NCBI GenBank assembly: GCA_017439555.1
Contig: JAFSIZ010000118.1
Location: 1-43,614 of the forward strand
Source: Oscillospiraceae bacterium
Lineage (GTDB): Bacteria; Bacillota; Clostridia; Oscillospirales; JAAYXM01
Direction: 5' to 3'
Length of the DNA stretch: 43,614 bases
A program made the position numbers and the translations under genes. Under the pieces are notes generated by a model. It searched no databases, had not been told where the DNA came from, and saw only the letters and a list, made by a program, of their open reading frames with translations. Shown here piece by piece: positions 1 to 8,936 of the stretch; position 1 is the stretch's first letter, and every line of letters starts with the position of its first letter.

Positions 1-41
1 AGCAGTTTTGGGGGAGGAATTTCGTCGTGAATAGAAGCAAC

Positions 42-78
42 AAAATCTTGCAATACTGACGTATTGCGGGATTTTTTT
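42..78 (+). terminator. Intrinsic terminator at left edge
   Basis: A ten-base stem (47-56 with 61-70, two G-T pairs) around a TGAC loop is followed by a run of seven T. It would end a rightward transcript entering from outside the window. Bases 1-34 hold a possible C-terminal coding tail in either of two frames (stops at 28-30 or 32-34), and I cannot tell which is real. Bases 80-180 show nothing recognisable. Confidence 0.65.
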
Positions 79-183
79 GTGAGCTATTCGCGGTAAATTA
101 CCGACCAAAACCGTTTTCTCCCTATGTAAAGACGCCTAAAGTGCGAGGATTTTTTCTTTTGCAACCGAACTTCAAAAAACAAG

Positions 184-214
184 AAAAAGGGATTGCCCGA
201 AGGCAATCCCTTTT
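184..214 (-). terminator. Terminator of the SLH protein gene
   Basis: A GC-rich stem (about 186-197 with 202-213) with a CGAA loop lies ten bases past the stop codon of the leftward SLH gene. On the minus strand it is followed by a T-rich tract. Confidence 0.8.
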
Positions 215-223
215 GTCACTTTA

Positions 224-1927
224 TTATTTGTTTTCCATTCTATAGAGCATTGTTGCACATTCTGCACGTGTTGCAGTCTTTCTCGGCGCAAGCTTTGTTT
301 CGGAAACTCCGTTGATTACCTTCTGCCCTACAGCCCAGTTGAGCGCTGTGATTGCATACTCACTGATGTCTCCGGCATCCTCGAATGCCGCAAGGTTTTC
401 TTCGAGTGTCACAGCTTCCATACCCTTACGGACTTCGTTTCTGAAGATGATTGCCGCAAGCTGTTCGCGTGTTATAAGATCGTCAGGCTTGAAGATTGTG
501 TCGCTATGACCTGTTACAACGCCGTTTTCCTGTGCCCAGGTGATTGCGTCTCTGTAATAGGAATTCGGCTTAACATCAACAAACGGACACTCACCGGAAG
601 GTGTGGGGCTTCCTGCCATACGCCAGAGAACTGTAACTATCATTCCGCGTGTTGTGTTGAGATCCGGGGAGAAGATTCGCGGTGCTGTGCCGCTCATATA
701 TCCCTTCTTTCCCATCCATTCTGCCGCTTCTGCATACCATATTCCTGCAGGCACGTCATCAAAGAGCTTATCTGATTCGAGCTTTCCGCCCTTATCATCT
801 TCAGGCTTTGGAGCTTCTTCCTTTTCTGTGACAGTCGGCGTTGTATTTCCTCTTCCTGCGCCTGTTGCCGGAAGGCCACCGCCACCGGAGGGACGATAGG
901 TCGGAGCGCTCGGCTTTTCCCATATAAAGCTGTCACTTGTGAGGATTGTGCCGTCTTTATATTCAACCTCTGCGTAGTATTCTTTTCCGTTTCGCTCTAC
1001 TCCGCTGAAGGTTTCTTCATCTGCACCGTCCACAAGGACATCATCGATTTCGCCAACCTCGAACCATCTGTATTCCGCGATATCCGCATCGCAGTTTGTT
1101 TCGACAAAGGGTTCATCGTCTGTCGGCTGATGGGTGATTGCATAATCTGTAAGAACGGGAGCAAGCGCACCCCATGCATCATAAAACTCTTCCATATCCG
1201 AAGCTGTTATTTCACCGTCAGTATCATATTCGGCTACCGGTTCATCACCATAAAGTTGGATATATCCTCCGGATGAAGAGAAGCCCCAGAGCTGCCAGCC
1301 ATCAAGAAATTTGCCCTTTGGTGCCTCACCTGCCATAGCTGTTACTTCATCATCGGCAAGAGAAAGTGGAGCTGCCATAAAGTCGCGTTTAATATTATTA
1401 TCTCTGTTAAACCGGTCGAGTTCCATATTGGGAGCATTGAGAATATCATCTTCGCAGGAAAGTACATAGACTCCGCCGGTAAGACCGACTCTCAGGAGCA
1501 TCGGCTCGACAATTCTTGTGTATGTAGTTGTTCCCGTCTGTGTTTCCGGGAAATCCGATGCATCAAATACATGGTCAACCTCAAAATCGTTTACACAAGG
1601 ACCGCAGGTTCCGTCTGTGGTGTCGGTTTCCCAAAGAAGCCAACCGATAATCTTAAAGTCGGGATGAACATCAAGCGAAAGAGAAGAATTCTCATGGTCT
1701 ATAAAATCACTGAGCTTAACCTTACCCTCTGTCAGAGGCAGGGTTTTATAAATGCCCCATACATCTTCGCCTTCCTGGAGATAGTCTCTTTCATCATAAA
1801 AAAATAAGAAACGGATCTCTGTTTTTGCTCCCTCGCCTGCGGCAAAGGCGGTTGTTGCAAATGTGGTTGTTGCAAGCATGAGCACCGCAAGCCACAGAGA
1901 TGCAAGTCTTATAAGTTTTTTCTTCAT
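224..1927 (-). CDS. Secreted protein with three C-terminal SLH domains
   Basis: This 567-residue exported protein probably attaches non-covalently to secondary cell-wall polymer through its SLH repeats. Residues 1-30 form a classical signal peptide (KKK, hydrophobic core, AFA-AG). Residues 30-340 are a unique ectodomain I do not recognise; residues 270-340 may form one Ig-like fold. A Pro/Gly/Thr/Glu-rich linker spans about 345-390. Three SLH repeats follow at about 392-447, 448-513 and 514-567, with recurring F.D and W...G patterns (WMGKKGYMSG, WAQENGVVTG, WAVGQKVING). LPATG occurs at about residue 353, but no hydrophobic tail follows, so it is not a sortase signal. The start has AAGGAGG at 1935-1941. 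The gene stands alone, with its own promoter and terminator. Domain assignment is firm; the biological role is unknown. Confidence 0.9.
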   Translation of the reverse strand: MKKKLIRLASLWLAVLMLATTTFATTAFAAGEGAKTEIRFLFFYDERDYLQEGEDVWGIYKTLPLTEGKVKLSDFIDHENSSLSLDVHPDFKIIGWLLWETDTTDGTCGPCVNDFEVDHVFDASDFPETQTGTTTYTRIVEPMLLRVGLTGGVYVLSCEDDILNAPNMELDRFNRDNNIKRDFMAAPLSLADDEVTAMAGEAPKGKFLDGWQLWGFSSSGGYIQLYGDEPVAEYDTDGEITASDMEEFYDAWGALAPVLTDYAITHQPTDDEPFVETNCDADIAEYRWFEVGEIDDVLVDGADEETFSGVERNGKEYYAEVEYKDGTILTSDSFIWEKPSAPTYRPSGGGGLPATGAGRGNTTPTVTEKEEAPKPEDDKGGKLESDKLFDDVPAGIWYAEAAEWMGKKGYMSGTAPRIFSPDLNTTRGMIVTVLWRMAGSPTPSGECPFVDVKPNSYYRDAITWAQENGVVTGHSDTIFKPDDLITREQLAAIIFRNEVRKGMEAVTLEENLAAFEDAGDISEYAITALNWAVGQKVINGVSETKLAPRKTATRAECATMLYRMENK

Positions 1928-1967
1928 TGTTTTTCCTCCTTATATACATTTCTGTTTTATTGATAAA

Positions 1968-1996
1968 ATAATAACACGCTTTTCCTCATAACACAA
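1968..1996 (-). promoter_or_regulatory. Promoter of the SLH protein gene
   Basis: On the minus strand a -35 TTGTGT (1991-1996) and a -10 TATTAT (1968-1973) are separated by 17 bases. They lie about 40 bases upstream of the start codon. Confidence 0.6.
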
Positions 1997-2012
1997 TATT
2001 TTTCGGAAAATT

Positions 2013-2684
2013 TTACATAGAAATAATATACTTAAGATGCCTCCATCCGTCGCGGAAAGTACGGAGATGTGGCTTATGACCGCGCCTGTCCTTTCGGAGC
2101 GGAGTCGGAATCTCGCATATCGATGCGCCCGACTTTGCAAAGCGGCAGATGATTTCCGTTGCAAACTCCATCCCATCACACGATAGAGAAAGCGAACGCG
2201 CTATGTCCGCATCAAAGCCGCGCAGACCGCAATGGAAATCCCCGACCTTTGCGCCGCATTTCATTCTCGCAAGAAGTGAGAGAACGGGAACTCCGATTTT
2301 GTGAAGAAAAGGCATTGCACCGCGTTCAATTCCGCCCCGGAATCGGTTTCCCATGACGAGCATGTATCCTTCGCGAAGCTTTTCGACAAAGCCGCCGAGA
2401 TTTCCTAAATCATAGCTTCCGTCCGAGTCACCCATAATTATATATTTTCCCTGCGCCTCCGCTATTCCTGCGCGGAGCGCCGCACCATAACCGCGCTTTT
2501 TGACGTATATGACTCTTGCGCCGAGGAGAGCTGCAATTTCTCTTGATTTGTCCTCGCTTCCGTTGTCTGCAATCAGTATCTCCGCATCGATATTCGATTT
2601 TGCTATGTATTTTTTAGCCTCATTTATACAAAACGCAATCGTTTTCTCTTCATTGAGACACGGCATCAGAATTGTCAGTTCCAT
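2013..2684 (-). CDS. GT2 glycosyltransferase, dolichol/undecaprenyl-phosphate mannosyltransferase type
   Basis: This 223-residue cytoplasmic enzyme should move a hexose from a nucleotide sugar to polyprenyl phosphate. The GT-A fold shows MPCLNEE at residues 7-13, the nucleotide-binding ADNGSED near 39-45, the metal-binding DSDGSYD at 86-92 and DFHCGLRGF at 149-157, all typical of the DPM1/GtrB branch. There is no C-terminal membrane segment, so it is the short soluble-type form. It starts 15 bases after the membrane protein gene 2700-3971 ends, on the same strand, so the two are probably cotranscribed. The ribosome site is weak. Family is clear; donor and acceptor are inferred. Confidence 0.85.
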   Translation of the reverse strand: MELTILMPCLNEEKTIAFCINEAKKYIAKSNIDAEILIADNGSEDKSREIAALLGARVIYVKKRGYGAALRAGIAEAQGKYIIMGDSDGSYDLGNLGGFVEKLREGYMLVMGNRFRGGIERGAMPFLHKIGVPVLSLLARMKCGAKVGDFHCGLRGFDADIARSLSLSCDGMEFATEIICRFAKSGASICEIPTPLRKDRRGHKPHLRTFRDGWRHLKYIISM

Positions 2685-2699
2685 AAAAGCACATCACTT

Positions 2700-3971
2700 T
2701 CAAAGTTTTTTCTTTCTTTTAACGCCGCAGGAGGAAAGCACAACCGCGGCAAAGAGAGAAAACACCGTAGCCGCAAGAGCCCGATATGTGAAGAACTCGT
2801 GGAGATACGAATGATTCTGCAAAATCGCATATCGCAGAAAAACAGTTGCACCGATTATAAGAAGCGTTATAATTCCGCCTTTGTCATAGCCATCTTTTTT
2901 CAACAGATAAAACGCCGAGGAAAGGACTGCGGCTGATATTGCAACTCCCAAAATTACCCGAGCCGCTTCAATTCGCTCTCTTCCGCCGAAAAGAACCGTC
3001 AGGTTTGCGGGAATCCCCGAGAGAAAGCCCGCACCTTTCTCGGCACCGAACCTCACACCCGCAGAAGTTGCGGCAAGGATGAACTTATTCTCCCCCGTCG
3101 CAAGGCTTGCAAGAAGCCATTTTGCAAGGAATGCACCCAGATAGGAAACAGCAAAGCATATGCCCGCAAAGAGGAAAAGTTTCAGGTTTGAAGAAAGCTT
3201 TTCACCTCTGCCTTGCTCCGTTCTCACCGCAAACACAAGCGCAAGCGGCAGAAGAAACGGAAGAGTCTCACAGGTTAGAAAATCAAAAAACGCGGTAAGA
3301 ACACCCCCTATGACGGAAAGTGTGCAGAGCGCAAAGCTTCCGCGCCGCTCGAGCAATATGAACAATATACACATAAATAGCGCGATGACAAACACAGGCT
3401 GATATTCAAGCGAGAGTCTCACATTCCAGATATGAACAGAAAGAAGCGACAAAATAAAACAAACACAGCTCTTCGGGCATTTTTTCCAAAGAAGAAGCGA
3501 TGCGCAGAATGCCGCGAGCACAAGTATTTTCAAAAACTCAGTGAGCTTCATTCCTTCAACATCGAGATAAAGATGCTTGACTCTTGCGATTCCCGCATTG
3601 CCGTGCCAATATCGGCTGTAGTCAGTGTCGGGGGATATTTCTTCATCAACAAGCGACAGATATAAGCCCGCATTCTCGCCATAGTCGCCGCCGCTGTAAT
3701 ATTTCGTGTCAAGAGCGCCGCTCTCTCCCATATTCAGGGCAACTCCGAGAAGAATTGCATCAGCATAATTATCGGAAATGCCGCAGAGCCTGCCGCTTTC
3801 CGGAATATCAAATGCAGCCTTTTCTTTATAGGACAAAGCGCTCTTCAGCATGTTATCATAGATTGCCTCATCGGGAACGAGCGCGCTCAGCGCGAGAAAT
3901 CCCCAAAGCAGACCGAGGCACAAACAGAATATCAGCAGAAGAAAACCTGCTTTTTTCAATATATGTGGCAT
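2700..3971 (-). CDS. Polytopic membrane protein, possible GT-C-type glycosyltransferase
   Basis: I do not recognise this 423-residue protein as a named family. Residues 7-30 form a membrane anchor. About 110 polar residues follow, probably outside the cell, with PDEAIYDN near residue 33 and a YSRYWHG motif near 119. Roughly nine further hydrophobic segments run from residue 145 to the end, and the tail ends in RKKKK. That plan (early acidic extracellular loop, many membrane spans, linked polyprenyl-phosphate sugar synthase) resembles GT-C enzymes that use lipid-linked sugars, which is an inference. AAGGAAG precedes the start. It is the first gene of a two-gene unit with the GT2 gene. Confidence 0.6.
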   Translation of the reverse strand: MPHILKKAGFLLLIFCLCLGLLWGFLALSALVPDEAIYDNMLKSALSYKEKAAFDIPESGRLCGISDNYADAILLGVALNMGESGALDTKYYSGGDYGENAGLYLSLVDEEISPDTDYSRYWHGNAGIARVKHLYLDVEGMKLTEFLKILVLAAFCASLLLWKKCPKSCVCFILSLLSVHIWNVRLSLEYQPVFVIALFMCILFILLERRGSFALCTLSVIGGVLTAFFDFLTCETLPFLLPLALVFAVRTEQGRGEKLSSNLKLFLFAGICFAVSYLGAFLAKWLLASLATGENKFILAATSAGVRFGAEKGAGFLSGIPANLTVLFGGRERIEAARVILGVAISAAVLSSAFYLLKKDGYDKGGIITLLIIGATVFLRYAILQNHSYLHEFFTYRALAATVFSLFAAVVLSSCGVKRKKKL

Positions 3972-4117
3972 ATTCTCACTTCCTTCTATTATGGATTATA
4001 TCACATTCTCTCCTTTTCTTTCAATATCAGTTTCTCAAAACGCATTTTGCTATTGCTTTTTTCCGTGTTTTGCATTATCATTATATATGTAAAAATTTTG
4101 GAAATAAGGTGATTTTT

Positions 4118-5296
4118 ATGGTACATAAGTTTTATAACGGCAAAGTCATTCTCGGAAACACGATTGCTCCCGAGGGTACAGCAGTCTACACAGATGGCGA
4201 CAGAATCGTTGCTGTAACAAAGGAAGAGCGCCCCTTTGATGTCGGCCACGATGCAGGCGGCAAATATATCTCTCCGGGATTTATTGATATCCACGTTCAC
4301 GGCGGCGGTGGCGGCGACTTTATGGACTGCACGGTTGATGCATTCCTCGCAGCTGCAGAGCTCCACGCAAAGTTCGGAACAACAGTTCTTCTCCCGACGG
4401 CTTCAAGCGGCGTTATCGAAGAATATATCGGTATGTTTGAAGTTCTTGATGAAGCAAACGCAAAGAACACAAAGGGCGCATATATGCCGGGCATCCATCT
4501 CGAAGGCCCGTATTTCGCACTCGCTCAGGCAGGTGCACAGAACCCCGAATACATCACACCTCCGAAGCCCGAGGACTATAACCTTCTTCTCGAAAAATAC
4601 GGCGACAAGCTCGCACGCTGGAGCTCTGCTCCCGAGCTTCCCGGCAGCAAGGAATTTGCAAGAGCCTGCATTGATAACAACGTTGTTGTTGCAGTAGGTC
4701 ACTCCGATGCTGATTATGACACAGTTATGGAGGCATATGACTGGGGCTATCAGCTCATCACCCACCTCTATTCCGGCTGCAGCACAGTTCACAGAAAGAA
4801 TGCATATCGCATCTCAGGCGTTGTCGAGGCTGCATATATGATTGACGGAATGGACGTTGAGATTATCGCAGACGGCTGCCACCTTCCGGCAAGCCTTCTC
4901 AAATATATCGTGAAGTTCAAGGGTGTTGACCGCATCTCTCTCATCACGGATGCTCTCCGCGGTGCAGGCGGCGCAGATGGCGGCACATTCATCGCAGGAA
5001 GCCTCAAGAACGGATATGAAGTCGTTATTGAAAACGGCGTTGCAAAGCTTATGGACGGAACTGCTTTCGCAGGAAGCATCTCGACAACAAACCGCCTTGT
5101 ACGCAATATGATGCAGATGGCAGACTGCACACTTCTCGAATCCGTCAGAATGATGACTGCAAACCCGGCAAGAATGGCAAACCTCAAGGATCGCGGTGCT
5201 ATCCGTGAGGGCAACTTTGCAGATATCATAATCTTTGACGACAATATCGACGTATCTCTCACAATGGTAAACGGTAACGTGGTATTTGAAGGTTAA
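4118..5296 (+). CDS. nagA: NagA-like N-acetylglucosamine-6-phosphate deacetylase, copy 1
   Basis: This 392-residue amidohydrolase resembles NagA, which removes acetate from GlcNAc-6-phosphate in amino-sugar catabolism. The start is MVHKFYNG, with AAGGTG just upstream; a much longer upstream extension of the frame has no coding character. Metal and substrate motifs are present: IDIHVHGG near residue 61, HLEGPYF near 127, VGHSDADY near 194, ITHLY near 215 and LITDA near 280. The usual NagA THLFNAM stretch is replaced by THLYSGCSTVHRKNAYR, so the substrate may differ from GlcNAc-6-P. A close paralogue starts 13 bases downstream. No nagB, PTS or kinase gene lies nearby. Confidence 0.82.
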   Translation: MVHKFYNGKVILGNTIAPEGTAVYTDGDRIVAVTKEERPFDVGHDAGGKYISPGFIDIHVHGGGGGDFMDCTVDAFLAAAELHAKFGTTVLLPTASSGVIEEYIGMFEVLDEANAKNTKGAYMPGIHLEGPYFALAQAGAQNPEYITPPKPEDYNLLLEKYGDKLARWSSAPELPGSKEFARACIDNNVVVAVGHSDADYDTVMEAYDWGYQLITHLYSGCSTVHRKNAYRISGVVEAAYMIDGMDVEIIADGCHLPASLLKYIVKFKGVDRISLITDALRGAGGADGGTFIAGSLKNGYEVVIENGVAKLMDGTAFAGSISTTNRLVRNMMQMADCTLLESVRMMTANPARMANLKDRGAIREGNFADIIIFDDNIDVSLTMVNGNVVFEG

Positions 5297-5308
5297 GGGT
5301 GATTTATT

Positions 5309-6475
5309 ATGGTACATAAGTTTTATAACGGAAAAATAATTCTCGGAAAAAGCTTTGCTCCCGAGGGCACAGCTCTTTACACGAAGGATGACAGAATCCT
5401 TGCAATAACGAAGGAAGAGCTTCCCTTTGACGTCGGCCACGACGCAGGCGGCAAGTATATCTCTCCGGGCTTTATCGATATCCATGTCCACGGCGGTTTC
5501 CTTATGCGCTTTGAGGAATGCTCTGTAGAAGAGATGTTTGACCTTGCAACAAAACACGCAGAATTCGGTACAACAACCATTCTCCCGACAGCATCTGCCG
5601 CTCCGACAGAGCAGTATGTGAAGATGTTTGAGACCTTCAGGGAAGTAAAGAATCACCCGAACCCCCGCGGTGCATATATGCCGGGCATCCATATGGAGGC
5701 TCCCTATTTCTCGGGTGCGCAGGTCGGTGCGCAGGGCTCATCCATCCGCCCCTATGACAAAGAAGAATATACAATGCTCATCGAGCGTTACGGCGATCTC
5801 ATAAACCGTTGGAGTGCCGCTCCCGAAATGGAAGGCGCAGAAGATTTTGCACGCGCTTGCCGCGATGCAGGAATTCAGCTCTCAATCGGACATTCCGATG
5901 CAGATTATGAGTGCATTGAAAAGATGTTTGACCAGGGATTCAACTGCGTAACCCACCTCTATTCCTGCACGAGCACGGTGCATCGAAAGAATGCATACCG
6001 CTATGCCGGTATTGTTGAGGCTGCTTATATGTTTGACGATATGGATGTCGAAATCATTGCTGACGGAAAGCACTTACCTGCTGTCCTTCTCAAATTCGTA
6101 TGCAAGCACAAGGGGCTTGACCGCATCTCAATAATCACCGATGCAACCCGTTTTGCAGGTCTTCCGGACGGCTCGGAAAAGATTTACGGTTTTACCGATG
6201 TAATTATTGAGGACGGTGTTGCAAAAGTTCCGGACCGCAGCTGCTTCTCAGGAAGCTGCGCGACAACTGACAAGCTCGTCCGCAATATGATAAACCTTGC
6301 TGAGCTTCCGCTTCTCGATGCAGTCCGCCTTGCAACGGTCAACCCGGCAAGAATGGCAGGACTCCGCGACCGCGGCACACTCCGTGAAGGCGCATATGCA
6401 GACATCATCATCTTTGATGATGACATCAACGTGTCTTTCACAATGGTCAACGGCAACGTTGTCTGCGAAAAGTAG
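5309..6475 (+). CDS. nagA: NagA-like deacetylase, copy 2 (tandem paralogue)
   Basis: This 388-residue protein follows copy 1 with a 12-base gap and is clearly its tandem duplicate. The first 60 residues are nearly the same, including MVHKFYNGK, PFDVGHDAGGKYISPG and DIHVHGG. The core motifs persist: HMEAPYF in place of HLEGPYF, IGHSDADY, VTHLY and IITDA, and the C-terminal NPARMAGLRDRG is shared. The Gly to Ala change beside the catalytic/metal Glu and a differing loop after DIHVHGG (FLMRFEE instead of GGGDFMD) suggest altered specificity. The GGGTGA ribosome site abuts the stop of copy 1. The two are surely one operon. Confidence 0.82.
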   Translation: MVHKFYNGKIILGKSFAPEGTALYTKDDRILAITKEELPFDVGHDAGGKYISPGFIDIHVHGGFLMRFEECSVEEMFDLATKHAEFGTTTILPTASAAPTEQYVKMFETFREVKNHPNPRGAYMPGIHMEAPYFSGAQVGAQGSSIRPYDKEEYTMLIERYGDLINRWSAAPEMEGAEDFARACRDAGIQLSIGHSDADYECIEKMFDQGFNCVTHLYSCTSTVHRKNAYRYAGIVEAAYMFDDMDVEIIADGKHLPAVLLKFVCKHKGLDRISIITDATRFAGLPDGSEKIYGFTDVIIEDGVAKVPDRSCFSGSCATTDKLVRNMINLAELPLLDAVRLATVNPARMAGLRDRGTLREGAYADIIIFDDDINVSFTMVNGNVVCEK

Positions 6476-6497
6476 CTTAATATAAAAAGTCAGAAAA

Positions 6498-6560
6498 CCC
6501 GCAGGCTTTCGGCGCTGCTCTTTAATGAGAAGCCACCGTTTGCCTGCGGGCTCTTTTTTT
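6498..6560 (+). terminator. Terminator of the tandem nagA operon
   Basis: A nine-base GC-rich stem (6498-6506 with 6542-6550) encloses a 35-base loop that can itself fold, and is followed by CTCTTTTTTT. It ends the rightward nagA pair. Confidence 0.7.
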
Positions 6561-6567
6561 ACAGTTT

Positions 6568-6596
6568 AAAAGGACACCGCTGTGCAGTGTCCTTTT
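6568..6596 (-). terminator. Terminator hairpin of pnp
   Basis: A perfect ten-base stem (6568-6577 with 6587-6596) lies seven bases past the pnp stop. The minus-strand T tract is short, and it may work in both directions. Confidence 0.6.
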
Positions 6597-6603
6597 GTTA
6601 TCA

Positions 6604-8742
6604 TTATTCTTCGTCTTTCTTCTCTTCAGCCTCGCGCTTTGCAAGCTCTGCATATGCATCCTTACGTGAGAAGTTCGTTCTGCCCTTATCGTCAATACCC
6701 ATAAACTTGACCCATGTCATATCACCGACGCTGAGGATATCCTCAACCTTTTCGACTCTGCGGTTTTCAAGCTTTGAGATGTGAACCATACCATCCTTGC
6801 CCGGAGCGATTTCAACGAATGCACCGATCGGGATGATGCGGACAACCTTTCCATAATAGAGCTCACCGACAACCGGGTCGAGAACGATTGTCTCGATGAC
6901 CTTCTTAGCGGCCTTGCAGGCTTCGCCATCGATAGCGGAGATATAGACGTTTCCATCGTCTTCGATATCAATCTTTGCGCCTGTGTCAGCAACGATCTTC
7001 TGGATAACGCTTCCGCCCTTGCCGATAACATCGCGGATCTTCTCCGGATCGATTGTCATGTGGAGCATCTTCGGAGCATATTTTGAAAGCTCGTCACGCG
7101 GTGTCGGGATGCACGGGAGCATAATCTCATCGAGGATGCGATATCTTGCATCACGTGTTATTGTGAGAGCACTGCGGATGATTTCAGGTGTGAGGCCGTC
7201 AATCTTGAGGTCCATCTGGATAGCTGTGATACCTGTCTTTGTACCTGCTACCTTGAAGTCCATATCGCCGTAGAAATCTTCTACGCCCTGGATATCGATG
7301 AATGTGAGCCATTTGTCCTCGTCTGTTACGAGACCGCAGGAGATACCTGCAACAGGTGCCTTTATCGGAACGCCTGCATCCATAAGTGCAAGAGTCGATC
7401 CGCAGATGGAGCCCTGAGATGTTGAGCCGTTGGAGCTCAGAACCTCGGAAACGAGGCGGATGCTATAGGGGAACTCTTCCTCGCTCGGGATAACCGGCTC
7501 AAGTGCGCGCTCTGCAAGAGCACCGTGGCCGATTTCACGTCTGCCCGGGCCGCGGCTCGGACGTGCCTCACCGACGGAATAGGACGGGAAGTTGTAGTGG
7601 TGGATATATCTCTTGAACTCTTCCTCATAGATTGTGTCGAGCTTCTGCTGATCAGCGATTGTGCCGAGAGTTGCAACTGTGAGAACCTGTGTCTGTCCAC
7701 GTGTGAACATACCGCTTCCGTGTGTTCTCGGGAGAACACCGACCTCTGCTGCGAGCGGACGGACTTCATCGAGCGCACGGCCGTCAACACGCTTGCCTTC
7801 GAGGAGCCACTGACGGACAACTATCTTCTGAAGCTTATAGATGCACTCGCCGAGGAACTGCTCGATATCCGGATATTTCTCTGAATATTCTGCAATGAGC
7901 TCATCAGAAAGCACCTTGAAGCGCTTGTCGCGGACTGTCTTGTCGTCTGTATCCATACCTGCACGCACGCGATCGAGGATGTTGGCCTTGAGCTCTTTGA
8001 AAAGCTCATCATTAAACGGAACGTGCTCATATTCAAACTTCGGAAGGCCGATTTCAGCCTGAATGCCGCTGATGAACTCGACAACCTTCTTGATCTCCTC
8101 GTGTGCGAGCATGATAGCATCAAACATAGCATCGTCTGCAATCTGATCTGCACCTGCTTCGATCATAACAACCTTCTGAGCGCTGCCTGCAACTGTGAGG
8201 TTGAGTGTGCTCTTCTCGCGCTCTGCGCTTGTCGGGTTGACAACAAACTTGCCGTCAACACAGCCGATGGAAACGCCTGCAATCGGGCCGTTCCACGGAA
8301 TGTCGGAAATTGAGAGAGCAATTGATGTGCCGATCATACCTGCGATTTCCGGTGCACAATCGTTATCAACAGAAAGGACTGTGATGGAAACTGCAACATC
8401 GTTGCGGAGATCCTTCGGGAAAAGCGGACGGATCGGGCGGTCGATAAGGCGTGATGTGAGGATTGCGCGCTCACTTGGGCGGCCCTCACGGCGCATAAAG
8501 CTGCCGGGGATGCGGCCTACTGCATAGAGACGCTCTTCGAAATCAACTGCAAGCGGGAAGAAATCGATGCCTGCACGCGGCTTTTCGGAAGCTGTTGCTG
8601 TAACGAGAACAGCTGTTTCACCATAGCGGACAAGGCATGATCCGTTTGCGAGGCCGGCCATCTTACCGGTTTCAACAACAAGCTTACGGCCTGCAAACTC
8701 TGTTTCGTACACTTTGTACTTTGAGAAAACCATTTCTTTCAT
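6604..8742 (-). CDS. pnp: Polyribonucleotide nucleotidyltransferase (PNPase)
   Basis: This 712-residue enzyme degrades RNA 3' to 5' by phosphorolysis and acts as a trimer, often within the degradosome. Two RNase PH cores are visible. The first contains RREGRPSERAILTSRLIDRP (about residues 84-103). The second contains FTRGQTQ near 348, NGSTSQGSICG near 438 and GDMDFKVAGT near 492. A KH domain with VIGKGGSVIQKI lies near 563-574 and an S1 domain from about 625, followed by an acidic Lys/Glu tail. Length is standard. The start MKEMVF is chosen because AAGGAGC lies eight bases upstream; the internal MVF start lacks this. It lies just downstream of rpsO, the widespread rpsO-pnp order, with a long hairpin between them. 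Confidence 0.97.
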   Translation of the reverse strand: MKEMVFSKYKVYETEFAGRKLVVETGKMAGLANGSCLVRYGETAVLVTATASEKPRAGIDFFPLAVDFEERLYAVGRIPGSFMRREGRPSERAILTSRLIDRPIRPLFPKDLRNDVAVSITVLSVDNDCAPEIAGMIGTSIALSISDIPWNGPIAGVSIGCVDGKFVVNPTSAEREKSTLNLTVAGSAQKVVMIEAGADQIADDAMFDAIMLAHEEIKKVVEFISGIQAEIGLPKFEYEHVPFNDELFKELKANILDRVRAGMDTDDKTVRDKRFKVLSDELIAEYSEKYPDIEQFLGECIYKLQKIVVRQWLLEGKRVDGRALDEVRPLAAEVGVLPRTHGSGMFTRGQTQVLTVATLGTIADQQKLDTIYEEEFKRYIHHYNFPSYSVGEARPSRGPGRREIGHGALAERALEPVIPSEEEFPYSIRLVSEVLSSNGSTSQGSICGSTLALMDAGVPIKAPVAGISCGLVTDEDKWLTFIDIQGVEDFYGDMDFKVAGTKTGITAIQMDLKIDGLTPEIIRSALTITRDARYRILDEIMLPCIPTPRDELSKYAPKMLHMTIDPEKIRDVIGKGGSVIQKIVADTGAKIDIEDDGNVYISAIDGEACKAAKKVIETIVLDPVVGELYYGKVVRIIPIGAFVEIAPGKDGMVHISKLENRRVEKVEDILSVGDMTWVKFMGIDDKGRTNFSRKDAYAELAKREAEEKKDEE

Positions 8743-8794
8743 TTTCTTTCGCTCCTTCTTTTATTTTTTCTTTTCCGGAGCTTTCCCGCGGTGG

Positions 8795-8852
8795 GTTTAG
8801 CACTTGGAGCCGCTGCCAAAGCTATATTCAGCCGTGTCTCCAATTGCTAAAC
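8795..8852 (-). promoter_or_regulatory. Long hairpin in the pnp leader
   Basis: A 15-base stem with one A-G mismatch pairs 8838-8852 with 8795-8809, around a 28-base loop. It lies about 50 bases upstream of the pnp start in the rpsO-pnp intergenic RNA. In Escherichia coli a comparable pnp leader stem is cut by RNase III and mediates PNPase autoregulation. The same role here is inferred from position and shape. Confidence 0.5.
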
Positions 8853-8897
8853 AAAACCATACACAGGGAAAGCTTCGCATTTTCGGGGTAATGCTCG

Positions 8898-8927
8898 AAA
8901 CCCCCCGGGCGACCTCGCCCGAGGGAT
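8898..8927 (-). terminator. rpsO terminator or attenuator hairpin
   Basis: A very GC-rich stem (minus strand CCCTCGGGCG / CGCCCGGGGG) starts about ten bases past the rpsO stop and is followed by only three T. Some transcripts may stop here while others read into pnp. Confidence 0.5.
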
Positions 8928-8936
8928 TTGACAGAC

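Noticed and set aside
853-884. Sortase signal LPATG in the SLH protein
   Set aside because: It is internal, followed by a polar linker and SLH repeats rather than a hydrophobic span and basic tail.
3584-4117. 178-codon N-terminal extension of the first NagA-like frame
   Set aside because: It runs antisense through the membrane protein gene; the internal MVHKFYNG start has a ribosome site and matches the start of copy 2.
4814-5692. 292-codon leftward open frame opposite the nagA pair
   Set aside because: It lies wholly antisense to two strongly conserved enzymes, has Cys/His-rich composition typical of complementary-strand shadows, and lacks a ribosome site.
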